From assembly GCA_021776175.1 (NCBI GenBank), contig JAJFGJ010000036.1, positions 183,106 to 247,105 of the forward strand: DNA of 64,000 nucleotides, written 5' to 3'. The notes under the pieces are model-generated. The model had not been told where the DNA came from. It worked only from the letters and a program-made list of their open reading frames with translations, and did not search any database. The position numbers were made by a program, and so were the translations under genes. Positions 16,485 through 26,106 of the stretch are shown piece after piece. Source of the DNA: Kiloniellaceae bacterium. Its GTDB lineage: Bacteria > Pseudomonadota > Alphaproteobacteria > Kiloniellales > J153. The stretch's first letter is position 1; each line of letters begins with the position of its first letter.

Positions 16485-17633
16485 ATGTCCGGCCAAGCCA
16501 AGCCACTTCCCGAGCGGATCGCCAGCCGGATCGCGCGCCTGGGACCCATGACCCTGGCGGAGTACATGACAGCGGCGCTCTGCGACGCGGATCACGGCTA
16601 TTACATGACCGGCGAGCCCTTCGGCGCCGGCGGCGATTTCATCACCGCCCCCGAGATCAGCCAAATGTTCGGCGAGATGATTGGGCTTTGGTGCGCCGAA
16701 ACCTGGGGCCGGATGGGGGCGCCCGACCCTTTCCACTTCATCGAGCTCGGCCCAGGACGCGGCACCCTGATGGCCGATGCCCTGCGCGCCGCCGGCGCCG
16801 TGCCCGGTTTCCTGGAAGCGGCCCGGCTTCACTTGGTTGAGATCAGCCCAGCCTTGCGGACGCGCCAGAGCGAAACGCTGAAGGCGGCCGGTGCCAGCTT
16901 GATCGCACTGCCGAAGTGGCACGACTCCTTGGCGAGCGTGCCGGGAGGGCCCCTGCTCCTAATCGCCAACGAATTCTTCGATGCCCTGCCGGTGCGTCAA
17001 TTCGTGCGTTGCCGCGAAGCGGGCGCCTTGTCGTGGCGCGAGCGGCTTGTCACCCTATCCGAGAACCGCGAAACCCTAGCCTTCGCCTTGGGACCGGCCA
17101 CGATAAAAGCTACCGCCCTGCTCCCGCCAGAAGCCGCAGGGGTGCCAGCGGGCGGGATATTCGAAATTTCTCCCACGTCCGCCGCTCTCGCGGGCGAGAT
17201 CGGAGCCCGGATCACGCAAGACGGGGGCGCCGCCTTGATCGTCGATTACGGCGCGGCGCGCCCAAGCGGCGAAGCGACCCTGCAAGGCGTGCGGCGGCAC
17301 GCACGCCACGATATCCTGGAAGCGCCCGGTCAGGCGGATCTGACGGCGCACGTCGATTTCGCGGCCCTAACTCGCGCTGCGGGCGTGGCCGGAGCCAGGG
17401 CCTGGGGACCAGTGCCGCAGGGCACATTCCTGGCAAGCTTGGGAATCGCGGCGCGCGCGCGGACGCTTACCCGCGCCGCCAGCCCGAAGCAAGGCCAAGA
17501 GATCGCGGCCGCCATGGATCGCCTGATAGGCCCGGCCCTCATGGGAGAGCTTTTCAAGGTCCTGGCCTTCGCGCATCCTACCCTCGGCCGGCTCGCCGGA
17601 TTCCCATTGGATGACGCAACCCTAGGCGCTTAA
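16485..17633 (+). CDS. class I SAM-dependent methyltransferase, NDUFAF7/MidA type
   Basis: 382-residue member of the DUF185/NDUFAF7 family. GGDFITAPEISQMFGEMIGL near residue 47 and motif I FIELGPGRGTLMADALRAAG are diagnostic; LLIANEFFDALPVRQF and GGAALIVDYG follow. In mitochondria NDUFAF7 dimethylates an arginine of complex I subunit NDUFS2; the alphaproteobacterial protein may do the same to NuoD, which is family inference. The gene lies 18 nt after lgt and 34 nt before pgeF, a conserved arrangement. Confidence 0.9.
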   Translation: MSGQAKPLPERIASRIARLGPMTLAEYMTAALCDADHGYYMTGEPFGAGGDFITAPEISQMFGEMIGLWCAETWGRMGAPDPFHFIELGPGRGTLMADALRAAGAVPGFLEAARLHLVEISPALRTRQSETLKAAGASLIALPKWHDSLASVPGGPLLLIANEFFDALPVRQFVRCREAGALSWRERLVTLSENRETLAFALGPATIKATALLPPEAAGVPAGGIFEISPTSAALAGEIGARITQDGGAALIVDYGAARPSGEATLQGVRRHARHDILEAPGQADLTAHVDFAALTRAAGVAGARAWGPVPQGTFLASLGIAARARTLTRAASPKQGQEIAAAMDRLIGPALMGELFKVLAFAHPTLGRLAGFPLDDATLGA

Positions 17634-17667
17634 CATCGAGGCCGCGAAAGTCTAGATTGGGTAACGA

Positions 17668-18477
17668 ATGACCGGATCCGCCGCACACAAGCCAGGCACC
17701 GCGCCCGATAGGCTCACGATCTCCTCGCTCAACGCGGCGAGCGGCTTACGCCACGCATTTTTCGGCCGCGGCGGCGGAGTCAGCGAGGGGCTCTACAGCT
17801 CACTAAATTGCGGCTTTGGCTCCGGTGACGACGCGGCCAAGGTCGCGCGAAACCGTGAACTCGCCATGAGCGGGATCGAACTTGAGACTGAGCGCCTAGT
17901 TACCGCCTATCAGGTCCATTCGAATGCGGTCGCCCGGGTTGACCGCCCTTGGCGGCGCGAGGATGCGCCTAAGGTGGACGCCATGGTAACCAAGGAGCCC
18001 GGTCTTGCCCTGGGGATCTTGACCGCCGATTGCGTTCCAATACTGCTTGCCGACCAGGAGGCCAGAGTCATCGGCGCCGCGCACGCGGGCTGGCGCGGTG
18101 CGCTGAATGGCATCTCCGAGGCCGTGGTGTCGGCCATGACCGAACTGGGCGCGCGTCGCGAAGCTATCGCGGCCGGTATCGGCCCGGCGATCGGGCAGCG
18201 CTCCTACGAAGTCGGGCCAGAATTCCCAGAGCCGTTTCTCAAGCAGGCGGCTAGTAATTCTGATTTTTTCCGCGATGCGCCGCGGGCCGGTCACTTTTTT
18301 TTCGATATCAAATCCTACGTCGCACGCCAACTTGGCGCCACCGGTGTTGGCGGCGTACAAGTCCTGCCATGCGATACCTGCGCCGAGGAATCCCGCTTTT
18401 TCAGTTACCGCCGGTCGTGCCATCGCGGCGAAACCGGCTACGGCCGCGGCCTTTCGGCAATCGCCCTCAAACCATAG
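17668..18477 (+). CDS. pgeF: peptidoglycan editing factor / laccase-domain protein
   Basis: 269-residue YfiH/DUF152 protein. Zinc-site motifs are all present: His in AYQVHSNAV, Cys in GILTADCVPILL and His in AAHAGWRGALNGI; the C-terminus has the typical CAEESRFFSYRRS and RGLSAIAL. PgeF proteins prevent incorporation of wrong residues (for example L-Ser) into peptidoglycan peptides; some relatives act on purine nucleosides or phenols. An ATG at 17668 follows GGGTAACGA. Next gene begins eight nucleotides after its stop. Confidence 0.92.
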   Translation: MTGSAAHKPGTAPDRLTISSLNAASGLRHAFFGRGGGVSEGLYSSLNCGFGSGDDAAKVARNRELAMSGIELETERLVTAYQVHSNAVARVDRPWRREDAPKVDAMVTKEPGLALGILTADCVPILLADQEARVIGAAHAGWRGALNGISEAVVSAMTELGARREAIAAGIGPAIGQRSYEVGPEFPEPFLKQAASNSDFFRDAPRAGHFFFDIKSYVARQLGATGVGGVQVLPCDTCAEESRFFSYRRSCHRGETGYGRGLSAIALKP

Positions 18478-18485
18478 GAAGCTCT

Positions 18486-19643
18486 TTGGCTTTGGCCTTG
18501 CACTTCACGAGAGAAGAGTTCGCCGCGCGCCGGGCGAGGGTGTGCCGGGATATGGAGCGCGAGGGCCTGGACGGTATGCTCCTGTTTCGCCAGGAGAGTA
18601 TGTATTATCTGACTGGATACGACACCTTCGGCTACGTTTTCTTTCAATGCCTCTACTTGGGCGGCGACGGGCGCATGACCCTCTTGACCCGGGCTCCCGA
18701 CCTGCGCCAGGCGCGCGAGACCTCGGTGATTGAGGATATACGTATCTGGGCCGACGGGCCGGAGGCCGAGCCGGCGCACGAGCTACGGGCGATCCTCGAG
18801 GGCCACGGCTGCCTGGGGCAACGGCTTGGCGTCGAGTACGAGGCTTATGGGCTGACGGCGCGCAACGGCAAGCGGCTGGACGCCGCGCTCGACGGCTTCG
18901 CCACCTTGAGCGACGAGTCCGAATTGGTCACCCGCCAGCGCGCGGTTAAGAGCGAGGCCGAAATCGGCTATGTGCGCCGCGCCGCCGACTTCGCCGACGA
19001 GGCTCTGGAAGCGGCCTTGCCACTGGTGCGGCCGGGCGCCTTCGAAGGCGAGATTTTGGCCGCCATGCAGGGCGCGGTGTTCCGGGGCGGCGGCGACTAT
19101 CCCGGTAACGAGTTCATTATCGGGTCGGGACCGGCGGCTTTGCTGTGCCGCTACCATAGCGGCCGCCGCCACCTGGACGCGGAGGATCAGTTGACCCTGG
19201 AATGGGCCGGCGTGGACCGGCACTACCACGCAGCCATGATGCGCACCCTGCGCCTGGGACCGCCGCCCGCCGCGCAAAGCGATATGTTCAAGGCCGCGTC
19301 CGAGGCGCTGCTTGCGGTCGAAGACTCCCTGCGTCCGGGCAATAGCTACGGCACGGCCTTCGAAGCCCACGCCCGCACGCTCGACGCCGCCGGGTACGCG
19401 GCGCACCGCATGAATGCCTGTGGTTATTCCCTAGGCGCGACCTTTTCGCCGAACTGGATGGACTGGCCCATGCTTTACCGCGGTAACCCGGTCGAGATCG
19501 TGCCCGGTATGGTCATATTCGTGCATATCATTATCTTCGACAGCGACCGGGGTCTCGCCATGACCTTGGGGCGAACCAGCCTTATCGGGCGCGGCGGCGG
19601 CGAGGTTCTGTCACGAATGCCTTTAAAATTCACCCCTGCTTGA
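18486..19643 (+). CDS. M24 (pita-bread) family protein lacking the metal ligands
   Basis: 385-residue aminopeptidase-P/creatinase-fold protein: N-terminal creatinase-type domain (about 1-140, FTREEFAARRARVCRDMERE, YYLTGYDTFGY) and C-terminal pita-bread domain. The five M24 metal ligands appear replaced: first Asp is Glu (LTLEWAG), second Asp is Ala (YHAAMMRT), His is Tyr (NACGYSLG), first Glu is His (MVIFVHIII), last Glu is absent (LAMTLGRTS). Non-metal members such as creatinase exist, so this may be a C-N hydrolase rather than a peptidase. The TTG start at 18486 has AGGAAG five bases upstream; an upstream ATG (18369) would overlap pgeF. Confidence 0.8.
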   Translation: MALALHFTREEFAARRARVCRDMEREGLDGMLLFRQESMYYLTGYDTFGYVFFQCLYLGGDGRMTLLTRAPDLRQARETSVIEDIRIWADGPEAEPAHELRAILEGHGCLGQRLGVEYEAYGLTARNGKRLDAALDGFATLSDESELVTRQRAVKSEAEIGYVRRAADFADEALEAALPLVRPGAFEGEILAAMQGAVFRGGGDYPGNEFIIGSGPAALLCRYHSGRRHLDAEDQLTLEWAGVDRHYHAAMMRTLRLGPPPAAQSDMFKAASEALLAVEDSLRPGNSYGTAFEAHARTLDAAGYAAHRMNACGYSLGATFSPNWMDWPMLYRGNPVEIVPGMVIFVHIIIFDSDRGLAMTLGRTSLIGRGGGEVLSRMPLKFTPA

Positions 19644-19650
19644 AACCTCA

Positions 19651-19719
19651 ATGCCGCACCTTTTTGTCTTCGCTTGCCTATTCCTGGTCGGATTGGCGGC
19701 AAGCTGCGTTTTGCTTTGA
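19651..19719 (+). CDS. possible 22-residue lipoprotein-like peptide
   Basis: ATG-initiated 22-codon frame, MPHLFVFACLFLVGLAASCVLL, between the M24 gene and the larger lipoprotein gene. It has a hydrophobic signal-like core and an apparent lipobox LAASC close to its C-terminus, so processing would leave a tiny lipidated peptide. No clear Shine-Dalgarno is visible (TGAAACCTCA precedes it). It could be a real small lipoprotein, a leader peptide, or chance. Confidence 0.25.
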   Translation: MPHLFVFACLFLVGLAASCVLL

Positions 19720-19731
19720 GAGGAGCCCAAG

Positions 19732-20598
19732 GTGGTGTTGCGGGTCCTAGCGGTCGTTTTCAGTCTCGCCATGCTCGGCTCCTGTGGCCAGATGCCCCGC
19801 CCTTTTGAGCATCGGCCGGACCTCAAGAGCGACCTGCTCATGCTCAAGGATCGCGCCGGGATCGTCGTCGCCCCTCTGGCCGGCGACTTGCCAGCCGACC
19901 CGGAGCGATTGGCCGCGGCAATGGCGAAGCGCCTGCGGGATTTGAATGTGCCCGCGACGACGCGCGCGGGAAATAACGAAAGCCGGTACCTGCACGGATG
20001 GGCGACTCAAAAGTCATTAACGGCCGCGCCGGATCGGCTTGTCGTCGAATGGGAACTGTGGGATCTGGGTGGGCGGCTCATCGGCAGCTACACCCAGCAA
20101 AGACCGCTCTCGCGAATTGCCGGGGCGAGCGGCGGCGCTTCTCTGATCGACGCCATGGCCATGGAAGCGGCGCCGAAAATCGCCGCCTTGGTGCAGGAAT
20201 CGCCGGATATAGAGGCCAGGATACCCGGGTTCCCAGGGGCCAAACTGGTTGTGGCGCCGCTTGGCTCGGGACCGGGCGATTCGGCTCAGAGCCTAATCCC
20301 AGCCTTGCGGGCCGAACTGGCCGCCGCCGGGTTTCCCGTGTCCATCCAACAAGGCCCGCGTGATATTCTTGTCCTGGGGAAGATCGCCCTGGGGCCGGTC
20401 CAAGATGGCCACGAGGATATCGCGGTTACCTGGTCCGTTATGAGCGCTCAAGATGGCGAGGAATTGGGCCAGGTCGACCAAAGGAACAAGGTCCCCGCCG
20501 GCAGCCTGGATGGCCCCTGGGGCACCACCGCCGTCGAGATCGCCCGTGGGGCGGCGCAGGGTATAATCGACCTTTTGAGCCGCGCCGCGGCCCTGTGA
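19732..20598 (+). CDS. predicted lipoprotein, unknown function
   Basis: 288-residue secreted lipoprotein: signal MVLRVLAVVFSLAML with lipobox LGSC (Cys about residue 19). The mature part is alpha/beta, with SRYLHGWATQKSLTAAPDRL and RLIGSYTQQRPLSR and two halves of related character (GIVVAPLAGDLPADPERLAA and KLVVAPLGSGPGDSAQSLIP), suggesting an internal duplication. Start is GTG at 19732 or 19735 after GAGAGGAGCC. The function is unknown; position before prs is typical of related genomes as far as I recall. Probably anchored in the outer membrane facing the periplasm. Confidence 0.75.
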   Translation: MVLRVLAVVFSLAMLGSCGQMPRPFEHRPDLKSDLLMLKDRAGIVVAPLAGDLPADPERLAAAMAKRLRDLNVPATTRAGNNESRYLHGWATQKSLTAAPDRLVVEWELWDLGGRLIGSYTQQRPLSRIAGASGGASLIDAMAMEAAPKIAALVQESPDIEARIPGFPGAKLVVAPLGSGPGDSAQSLIPALRAELAAAGFPVSIQQGPRDILVLGKIALGPVQDGHEDIAVTWSVMSAQDGEELGQVDQRNKVPAGSLDGPWGTTAVEIARGAAQGIIDLLSRAAAL

Positions 20599-20725
20599 AG
20601 ATTCTATCGCTGCCGCTGTTTACACGATGCTGACACGTTGATAGTGTCCGCCCGCCTGGGGCCAAGGTGGCCTCGGATAACCTTTGCACCGATGGCGCAA
20701 CGCACGGCCGGGCAGGCTCCTCGTC

Positions 20726-21670
20726 ATGAAAATAATGACCGGCAACAGCAATCGGCCCCTGGCCGAGGCGATATCGGCATTTCTTAATCTCCCTCTCACC
20801 AAGGCCCGCGTCCGGCGGTTTTCGGACATGGAGGTATTCGTAGAGATCGACGAGAACGTGCGCGGCGAGGACGTGTTCCTGATCCAGTCCACATCCTACC
20901 CCACGAACGACAATCTGATGGAGCTTCTGGTCGCACTGGATGCCCTCAAACGAGGGTCGGCACGGCGGATAACGGCGGTCATCCCCTACTACGGCTACGC
21001 CAGACAGGACCGTAAATCAGGTCCGCGCACACCGATCTCGGCCAAGCTGGTGGCCAACTTGATTACCTCCGCCGGCGCGGACAGGGTCCTGACACTGGAT
21101 CTCCACGCCGCGCAGATCCAGGGCTTTTTCGACATCCCGACCGACAATCTCTTTGCCGCCCCGGTCTTTACCAAAGACATCGTGGAGCGCCTCAACGGCG
21201 AGGGCTTGACCATAGTGTCGCCCGACGTGGGCGGCGTCCTGCGCGCGCGGGCCATCGCCAAACGCCTTGACGCCGACTTGGCGATCATCGATAAGCGGCG
21301 CGAGCGCGCTGGCGTTTCCGAGGTCATGCACATCATTGGCGACGTCCAGAACCAGCGCTGCGTCCTGGTCGACGATATCGTCGATTCGGCCGGTACCCTG
21401 TGCAACGCGGCCGAGGCACTGATGAATGCCGGCGCCAAGTCAGTCAGCGCCTATGTGACCCATGGGGTTCTATCGGGCGGGGCGGTGGCACGTGTTTCAG
21501 CCTCTCCCCTGCAAGAGTTGGTCATGACCGACAGTATTCAGGCGACGGAGGCCGTGCGCGTCGCGCAGAATATCCGGCAGATTACCATCGCCCCGCTTTT
21601 AGGCGAGGCGATGGAGCGGATCAGCGAGGAGCGGTCCGTTTCCAGTCTGTTCAATTTCGCGAGCAGGTAG
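20726..21670 (+). CDS. prs: ribose-phosphate pyrophosphokinase
   Basis: 314-residue cytosolic enzyme making PRPP from ribose 5-phosphate and ATP. Family landmarks: [18 protein letters not shown] and [19 protein letters not shown], the catalytic loop [36 protein letters not shown] and the PRPP-binding motif [14 protein letters not shown]. Start 20726 gives the standard length; an in-frame ATG at 20684 has no support. It precedes rplY by 96 nt. Confidence 0.95.
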   Translation: MKIMTGNSNRPLAEAISAFLNLPLTKARVRRFSDMEVFVEIDENVRGEDVFLIQSTSYPTNDNLMELLVALDALKRGSARRITAVIPYYGYARQDRKSGPRTPISAKLVANLITSAGADRVLTLDLHAAQIQGFFDIPTDNLFAAPVFTKDIVERLNGEGLTIVSPDVGGVLRARAIAKRLDADLAIIDKRRERAGVSEVMHIIGDVQNQRCVLVDDIVDSAGTLCNAAEALMNAGAKSVSAYVTHGVLSGGAVARVSASPLQELVMTDSIQATEAVRVAQNIRQITIAPLLGEAMERISEERSVSSLFNFASR

Positions 21671-21766
21671 CCACGACAACCGGGACCGGCACCCCTGGAG
21701 GCCGGCCTGGACATGCCCCCGGATGAGTATCGAGCCGGGAATCTATTTGTTTTAAGGAGTGAAACC

Positions 21767-22438
21767 ATGAGCGATATCGCTAGTATTCCCGCACAGACGC
21801 GGGAGCGGGCCGGGAAGGGGCCAGCCCGCGCGACCCGGCGAGCCGGGCTGGTACCGGGCGTCATCTACGGCGCCAAGAAAGACCCCCTGATGATTACCCT
21901 GGACCCCCGCGACGTGATCAAGGGCCTGAAAACCGGCTCGTTCCTAGCCACGATCTACGAGTTGAACGTCAATGGCAAAAAGGAACGGGTTCTGCCGCGC
22001 GACGTGCAGTTCGATCCGGTCACCGATAACGCGATCCATGTCGACTTCCTGCGCGTTTCCGCAGCCACCTCGGTCACGGTCCAGGTCCCGGTCCAATTCC
22101 TGAACGAGGAAGAGGCGCCAGGTCTGAAACGCGGCGGTCTGCTGAACATCGTCCGCCACGATATCGAGATGACTTGCCGTGCCGATGCCATTCCAAACCA
22201 AATCGAAGTCGACCTGACCGGCCTCGACATCGGCGATAGCGTGCACATCAGCATGATAACGCTGCCGGATGGCGTGGAGCCGACAATCACCGACCGCGAC
22301 TTTACGGTCGCGACCATCGCGGCACCGACCGTCGCCGTCGAAGAGGAAGCCGAGGCGGAGGCCGCGGAAGGCGAGGGTGAAGGCGACGCAGAGGAAACCG
22401 AAGAGAAGACCGGGGAGGACGGCGAGAGCGAGGGCTAA
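21767..22438 (+). CDS. rplY: 50S ribosomal protein L25/general stress protein Ctc
   Basis: 223-residue long-form L25 that binds 5S rRNA. The N-terminal L25 domain has ARATRRAGLVPGVIYGAKKD and RVLPRDVQFDPVTDNAIHVD; the C-terminal TL5 beta domain spans about 95-190 (IEVDLTGLDIGDSVHISMI), followed by a very acidic Glu-rich tail (about 195-223). Start 21767 is preceded by TTTTAAGGAGTG, a strong ribosome-binding site. It is followed by pth, the usual rplY-pth pairing. Confidence 0.95.
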   Translation: MSDIASIPAQTRERAGKGPARATRRAGLVPGVIYGAKKDPLMITLDPRDVIKGLKTGSFLATIYELNVNGKKERVLPRDVQFDPVTDNAIHVDFLRVSAATSVTVQVPVQFLNEEEAPGLKRGGLLNIVRHDIEMTCRADAIPNQIEVDLTGLDIGDSVHISMITLPDGVEPTITDRDFTVATIAAPTVAVEEEAEAEAAEGEGEGDAEETEEKTGEDGESEG

Positions 22439-22465
22439 GTCCCCGCTTCCCGCCACCGCTGACTC

Positions 22466-23113
22466 ATGCAGCTTTTGGTCGGGCTCGGCAATCCCGGCCC
22501 ACGCCACGCCAACAACCGGCACAATATCGGATTCATGGCGCTGGATGAAATCGTCCGGCGCCATGGTTTCGGCCCTTGGCGCGTGCGGTTTCAGGGCCGT
22601 GTGGCCGAGGGGCGTATAGGCGCCAAGCGTGTCCTGGCCCTTAAACCGGAAACCTATATGAACGAATCCGGCCGTTCGGTCGGTGAAGTACTGCGCTTCT
22701 ATAAGTTGAATCCTGACCGAATTACCGTGATCTACGACGAAATCGACCTCACACCCGGCAAGGTCAAGGTCAAAACCGGTGGCGGCGCCGGCGGCCATAA
22801 CGGCATTCGCAGTATCGATTCGCACATTGGCCGCGACTACCGGCGGGTCCGCCTGGGAATCGGCCACCCGGGGCATAAAGACCTGGTCCACGGCTATGTG
22901 CTGCGCGACTTCGCCAAGCTTGAACTGCCTGGGGTCGAGAAACTGATCGACTCCGTGACCTCGGAACTGCCTCTCCTGATGGATGGAGACGAGGCCGCCT
23001 TCATGTCGCGTGTCGCCCACGTGACCGCGCCGCCAAAGCAGAAAAAAGCCAAGGCCAAGCCCGAAACAGACGAGCCCGCGGGCGATACGAAGGGCGAAAA
23101 GGATGGGATTTAA
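22466..23113 (+). CDS. pth: peptidyl-tRNA hydrolase
   Basis: 215-residue enzyme releasing tRNA from stalled peptidyl-t[23 protein letters not shown] contains the catalytic His (RHNIGF) and Asn (GNPG); the catalytic Asp lies in [13 protein letters not shown], followed by [13 protein letters not shown] and [16 protein letters not shown]. The C-terminus carries an extra Lys/Glu-rich tail (about 190-215). The last 11 nt overlap the ychF start, implying coupled translation. Confidence 0.95.
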   Translation: MQLLVGLGNPGPRHANNRHNIGFMALDEIVRRHGFGPWRVRFQGRVAEGRIGAKRVLALKPETYMNESGRSVGEVLRFYKLNPDRITVIYDEIDLTPGKVKVKTGGGAGGHNGIRSIDSHIGRDYRRVRLGIGHPGHKDLVHGYVLRDFAKLELPGVEKLIDSVTSELPLLMDGDEAAFMSRVAHVTAPPKQKKAKAKPETDEPAGDTKGEKDGI

Positions 23114-24200
23114 TTGCGGCATCGTCGGCCTGCCCAACGTCGGTAAATCGACCCTGTTCAATGCCTTGACCGAGACGGCCGCGGCCGAATCCGCCAACTA
23201 CCCCTTCACGACCATAGAACCCAATATCGGCCGGGTTCCGGTGCCAGACACGCGCCTGGAGACAACCGCGCGCATCGGCAAGTCGGCCAAGGTCATACCG
23301 ACCGTGTTGGAGTTCGTGGACATTGCCGGCCTGGTGCGCGGCGCCTCGAAGGGCGAAGGGCTGGGCAACAAGTTTCTGGCCAATATTCGCGAAGTCGATG
23401 CCATCGTTCACGTCCTGCGCTGCTTCGATGGGGAGGCAACTCACGTCGAAGGCTCGGTCGATCCGGTCCGGGACGCGGAAATCGTTGAGACCGAACTACT
23501 CATCGCAGACCTGGATAGCGTCGAGCGGCAACTGGACGCGGCGCTTAAACGCGCACGCGGGGGCGAGAAAGAGGCCAAGGCGCGTCTCGCCATTCTGGAA
23601 CCGGTCGCGGAGGTCTTGCGCGAGGGGAACCCGGCCAGCAGCGTCGAATTCGTTAAGGACCTCATGCCCCTCTTCCGGCAACTCAATCTCTTGACCGCCA
23701 AGCCCGTCCTCTATGTCGCCAACGTCGAGGAAGACTCGGCCGCGACTGGCAACGCCCACTCTGCCTGGGTCGCCGCCATGGCGGAGGCGAAGGGGGCCAA
23801 GTCCGTGGTTATCTCGGCCGCGATCGAGGCCGAGGTCGCGAGTCTGGGCGACGCCGAGGAGCGCCAAGATTATCTTGAATCCCTGGACCTCAAGGAACCC
23901 GGCCTCGCCCGGATCGTGCGCGCCGGCCACACCTTGCTGGACCTCATTACCTTTTTCACCGTCGGCCCCAAGGAGGCCCGAGCCTGGACCCTTGAACGCG
24001 GCGGCAAAGCGCCGCAGGCCGCAGGGGTCATACATACCGATTTCGAGCGCGGCTTCATCAGGGCGGAAACCATCGCCTATGACGACTTCGTTACCTGCGG
24101 CGGCGAGCAGGGCGCCAAGGAAATGGGTAAGATGCGTGCCGAGGGCCGCGACTACACCGTCAAGGACGGTGACATCTTTCATTTCCGATTTAATGTTTGA
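23103..24200 (+). CDS. ychF: redox-regulated ATPase/GTPase YchF
   Basis: 365-residue Obg-family P-loop protein. G1 is [16 protein letters not shown]; the switch II region is [22 protein letters not shown] replaces the usual NKxD specificity motif, as expected for the ATP-preferring YchF group. A coiled-coil insertion (about 140-200) and C-terminal TGS domain ([20 protein letters not shown] to FHFRFNV) complete it. It interacts with ribosomes and oxidative stress responses in other bacteria. Overlaps pth by 11 nt. Confidence 0.95.
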   Translation: MGFNCGIVGLPNVGKSTLFNALTETAAAESANYPFTTIEPNIGRVPVPDTRLETTARIGKSAKVIPTVLEFVDIAGLVRGASKGEGLGNKFLANIREVDAIVHVLRCFDGEATHVEGSVDPVRDAEIVETELLIADLDSVERQLDAALKRARGGEKEAKARLAILEPVAEVLREGNPASSVEFVKDLMPLFRQLNLLTAKPVLYVANVEEDSAATGNAHSAWVAAMAEAKGAKSVVISAAIEAEVASLGDAEERQDYLESLDLKEPGLARIVRAGHTLLDLITFFTVGPKEARAWTLERGGKAPQAAGVIHTDFERGFIRAETIAYDDFVTCGGEQGAKEMGKMRAEGRDYTVKDGDIFHFRFNV

Positions 24201-24260
24201 GATCCCTGGCCAATATAAAAACGCGATCGATATATGGCTTAGCAAGAGATACGGAGGACT

Positions 24261-24629
24261 ATGACCATGAGCGGCGCGGCGAACCCCCGCAAGATCAGCG
24301 AACGGATCACCGTTGAGGCGCTCGGCACCCACGCGCGCGCCAGTTTCAAGGGCGAAATCCTCGCCGAGAGCGACAATGCGCTGGTTCTCCTGGAGACCGG
24401 CTATCCGCCGCGCATTTATTTTCCCCAGGCAGATGTGCGCATGGACTTGCTCTGCCGCGCCGACACCAAAACCCACTGCCCATTCAAGGGCGACGCGGCC
24501 TACTGGACTCTTAAGGCCGGCGGTGAAACGCTCGATAACGCGGCCTGGGCCTATCCGGACCCATTGCCTGAAATCACGATCATCTCCGGTCACCTGAGTT
24601 TCGCGGACCCGGTCGTGGTCGACTCCTAG
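24261..24629 (+). CDS. DUF427 domain-containing protein
   Basis: 122-residue single-domain DUF427 protein. RASFKGEILAESDNALVLLE, YPPRIYFPQADVRMDLL, HCPFKGDAAYWTL and the C-terminal AWAYPDPLPEITIISGHLSF are the family's conserved segments. It follows ACGGAGGACT. The family has a small beta fold and no assigned biochemical role. It probably belongs to the downstream end of the ychF transcript (60 nt gap). Confidence 0.88.
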   Translation: MTMSGAANPRKISERITVEALGTHARASFKGEILAESDNALVLLETGYPPRIYFPQADVRMDLLCRADTKTHCPFKGDAAYWTLKAGGETLDNAAWAYPDPLPEITIISGHLSFADPVVVDS

Positions 24630-24646
24630 GCGGCATTCCCAGCCTC

Positions 24647-24910
24647 GTGTCATCCTCGCCCAACATGCCCAGCCTGTGGCAATTCGCGACCGCCGACGGC
24701 ACGCCGCGCAATTCGCTAAAGGTTGCGTTTGTGGTCGGCACGATCCTGACCTTGATTAATCAAGGCGATGTCATCATGGCCGGCGAGATGCCGAGTATCG
24801 CGAAAGCCGGGCTAACTTTCGTCGTGCCCTATCTGGTCGCGACCTATGGCGCGGTTATGGCCAAGCGCGCCGGCTGGCGCGCGAGCCAAAAGAGCGCCGT
24901 CCTAAAATAA
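24647..24910 (+). CDS. small membrane protein, NrtS-like
   Basis: 87-residue protein with two hydrophobic helices (FVVGTILTLINQGDVIMAG and LTFVVPYLVATYGAVMAKR). The pattern of a first helix ending L-I-N-x-G-D and a second with VPYLVATYGA resembles the NrtS small nitrate/nitrite transporter family. It starts 18 nt after the DUF427 gene and ends 5 nt before the convergent ABC permease. The transport role is family inference only. Confidence 0.7.
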   Translation: MSSSPNMPSLWQFATADGTPRNSLKVAFVVGTILTLINQGDVIMAGEMPSIAKAGLTFVVPYLVATYGAVMAKRAGWRASQKSAVLK

Positions 24911-24915
24911 GCCGC

Positions 24916-26106
24916 CTACTTATACGGATCCGCCGCGTCGCGCAGTCCGTCACCAAAAAAATTAAACGCCAGGATCAGCACGATAACCGGCACCACCGGC
25001 AGCATCAGCCAGGGATAGAGCGCAACCACGTTGATGTTCTGCGCCTCGTTCAAAAGCACCCCCCAGGAAGTGATCGGCGGCCGCAAGCCGAGACCAAGAA
25101 AGCTGAGTGCGGTCTCGCCCAGGATCATGGTCGGGATGGTCAAGGTCGCCGAGGCGATCAGATGGCTCATAAAGCCGGGCATCAAATGGCGGGCGATAAT
25201 TCGGGTCGGGCTGGCGCCGATTAGCTGCGCCGCCACACAGTAGTCCTCCTCGCGCAGGGCCAGCAGTTTCGAGCGCACGGCGCGCGCCAAGCCGGTCCAG
25301 TCGATCAAGCCTAGTATGGCGCTGATACCGAAGTAAATCAGAATAGGGCTCCAGTTCACCGGTAAAATCGCCGAAAGTGCCATCCACAACGGAATTTCAG
25401 GAAATGAGCGAACGACCTCTATCACCCGCTGGATGATCGTGTCGGCCAAACCGCCGTAGTAGCCGGCGATACCGCCAATAACGAGACCCAGGGTGAAGCT
25501 GATCACAATCCCAATCAGCCCGACGGTCAGGGATATGCGGGCGCCGTAGATAATTCGCGAAAACATGTCACGGCCCAAACGGTCGGTGCCGAACAGGAAG
25601 AGCGTGCCGTCCTCGGGCGGGCAGACGAGGTGGAAGCGCCCCGGCACTACCCCCCAAAAATCGTAGGTATCGCCGAGGCAGAAGAAACGGATCGGCTGAA
25701 CCTTAGACGTATCCTCGGTGTATTCGCGCTTCAGGTTCTCCATATTCAGCCGATAGGTCCAACCGTAGACAAAAGGGCCGATGAATTCACCCTCGTGGAC
25801 AAGGTGCACCGATTGCGGTGGCGTATAGATATAGTCGATGTTCTGGCGGTGAAGGTTGTAGGGCGTGAGAAATTCGCTGAACAAGACCGAACCATACATA
25901 ATCATCAGAATAACACCGCTGAACATGGCAACCTTGTGGCGTTTCAGCTTCCACCACATCAATTGCCATTGCGAGGCTAGGTAGTATTTTTCCTGCTCCG
26001 GCGTCAGCTGTTCGACCGAATAGGGATCGAAGGGCGCTTTGGAAACGAAATGTCCGTGCCCGCCGGCGCCGCCCGTGGCATCCCCCGTCTCGTTAGCTGA
26101 ACTCAC
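24916..26106 (-). CDS. peptide ABC transporter permease, DppC/OppC type
   Basis: 396-residue inner-membrane permease. A long N-terminal region (SANETGDATGGAGGHGHFVS, KRHKVAMFSGVILMIMYGSV) precedes the six-helix core; the periplasmic insertion (about 75-170) is longer than usual. The EAA loop is recognisable as RLIGASPTRIIARHLMPGFM-type sequence (AQLIGASPTRIIARHLMPG), with NFFGDGLRDAADPYK at the end as in DppC proteins. Start ATGA overlaps the stop of the preceding DppB gene. Last gene of the operon. Confidence 0.9.
   Translation of the reverse strand: MSSANETGDATGGAGGHGHFVSKAPFDPYSVEQLTPEQEKYYLASQWQLMWWKLKRHKVAMFSGVILMIMYGSVLFSEFLTPYNLHRQNIDYIYTPPQSVHLVHEGEFIGPFVYGWTYRLNMENLKREYTEDTSKVQPIRFFCLGDTYDFWGVVPGRFHLVCPPEDGTLFLFGTDRLGRDMFSRIIYGARISLTVGLIGIVISFTLGLVIGGIAGYYGGLADTIIQRVIEVVRSFPEIPLWMALSAILPVNWSPILIYFGISAILGLIDWTGLARAVRSKLLALREEDYCVAAQLIGASPTRIIARHLMPGFMSHLIASATLTIPTMILGETALSFLGLGLRPPITSWGVLLNEAQNINVVALYPWLMLPVVPVIVLILAFNFFGDGLRDAADPYK

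Noticed and set aside
21944..23197. 417-codon minus-strand frame
   Set aside because: Shadow of rplY, pth and ychF.
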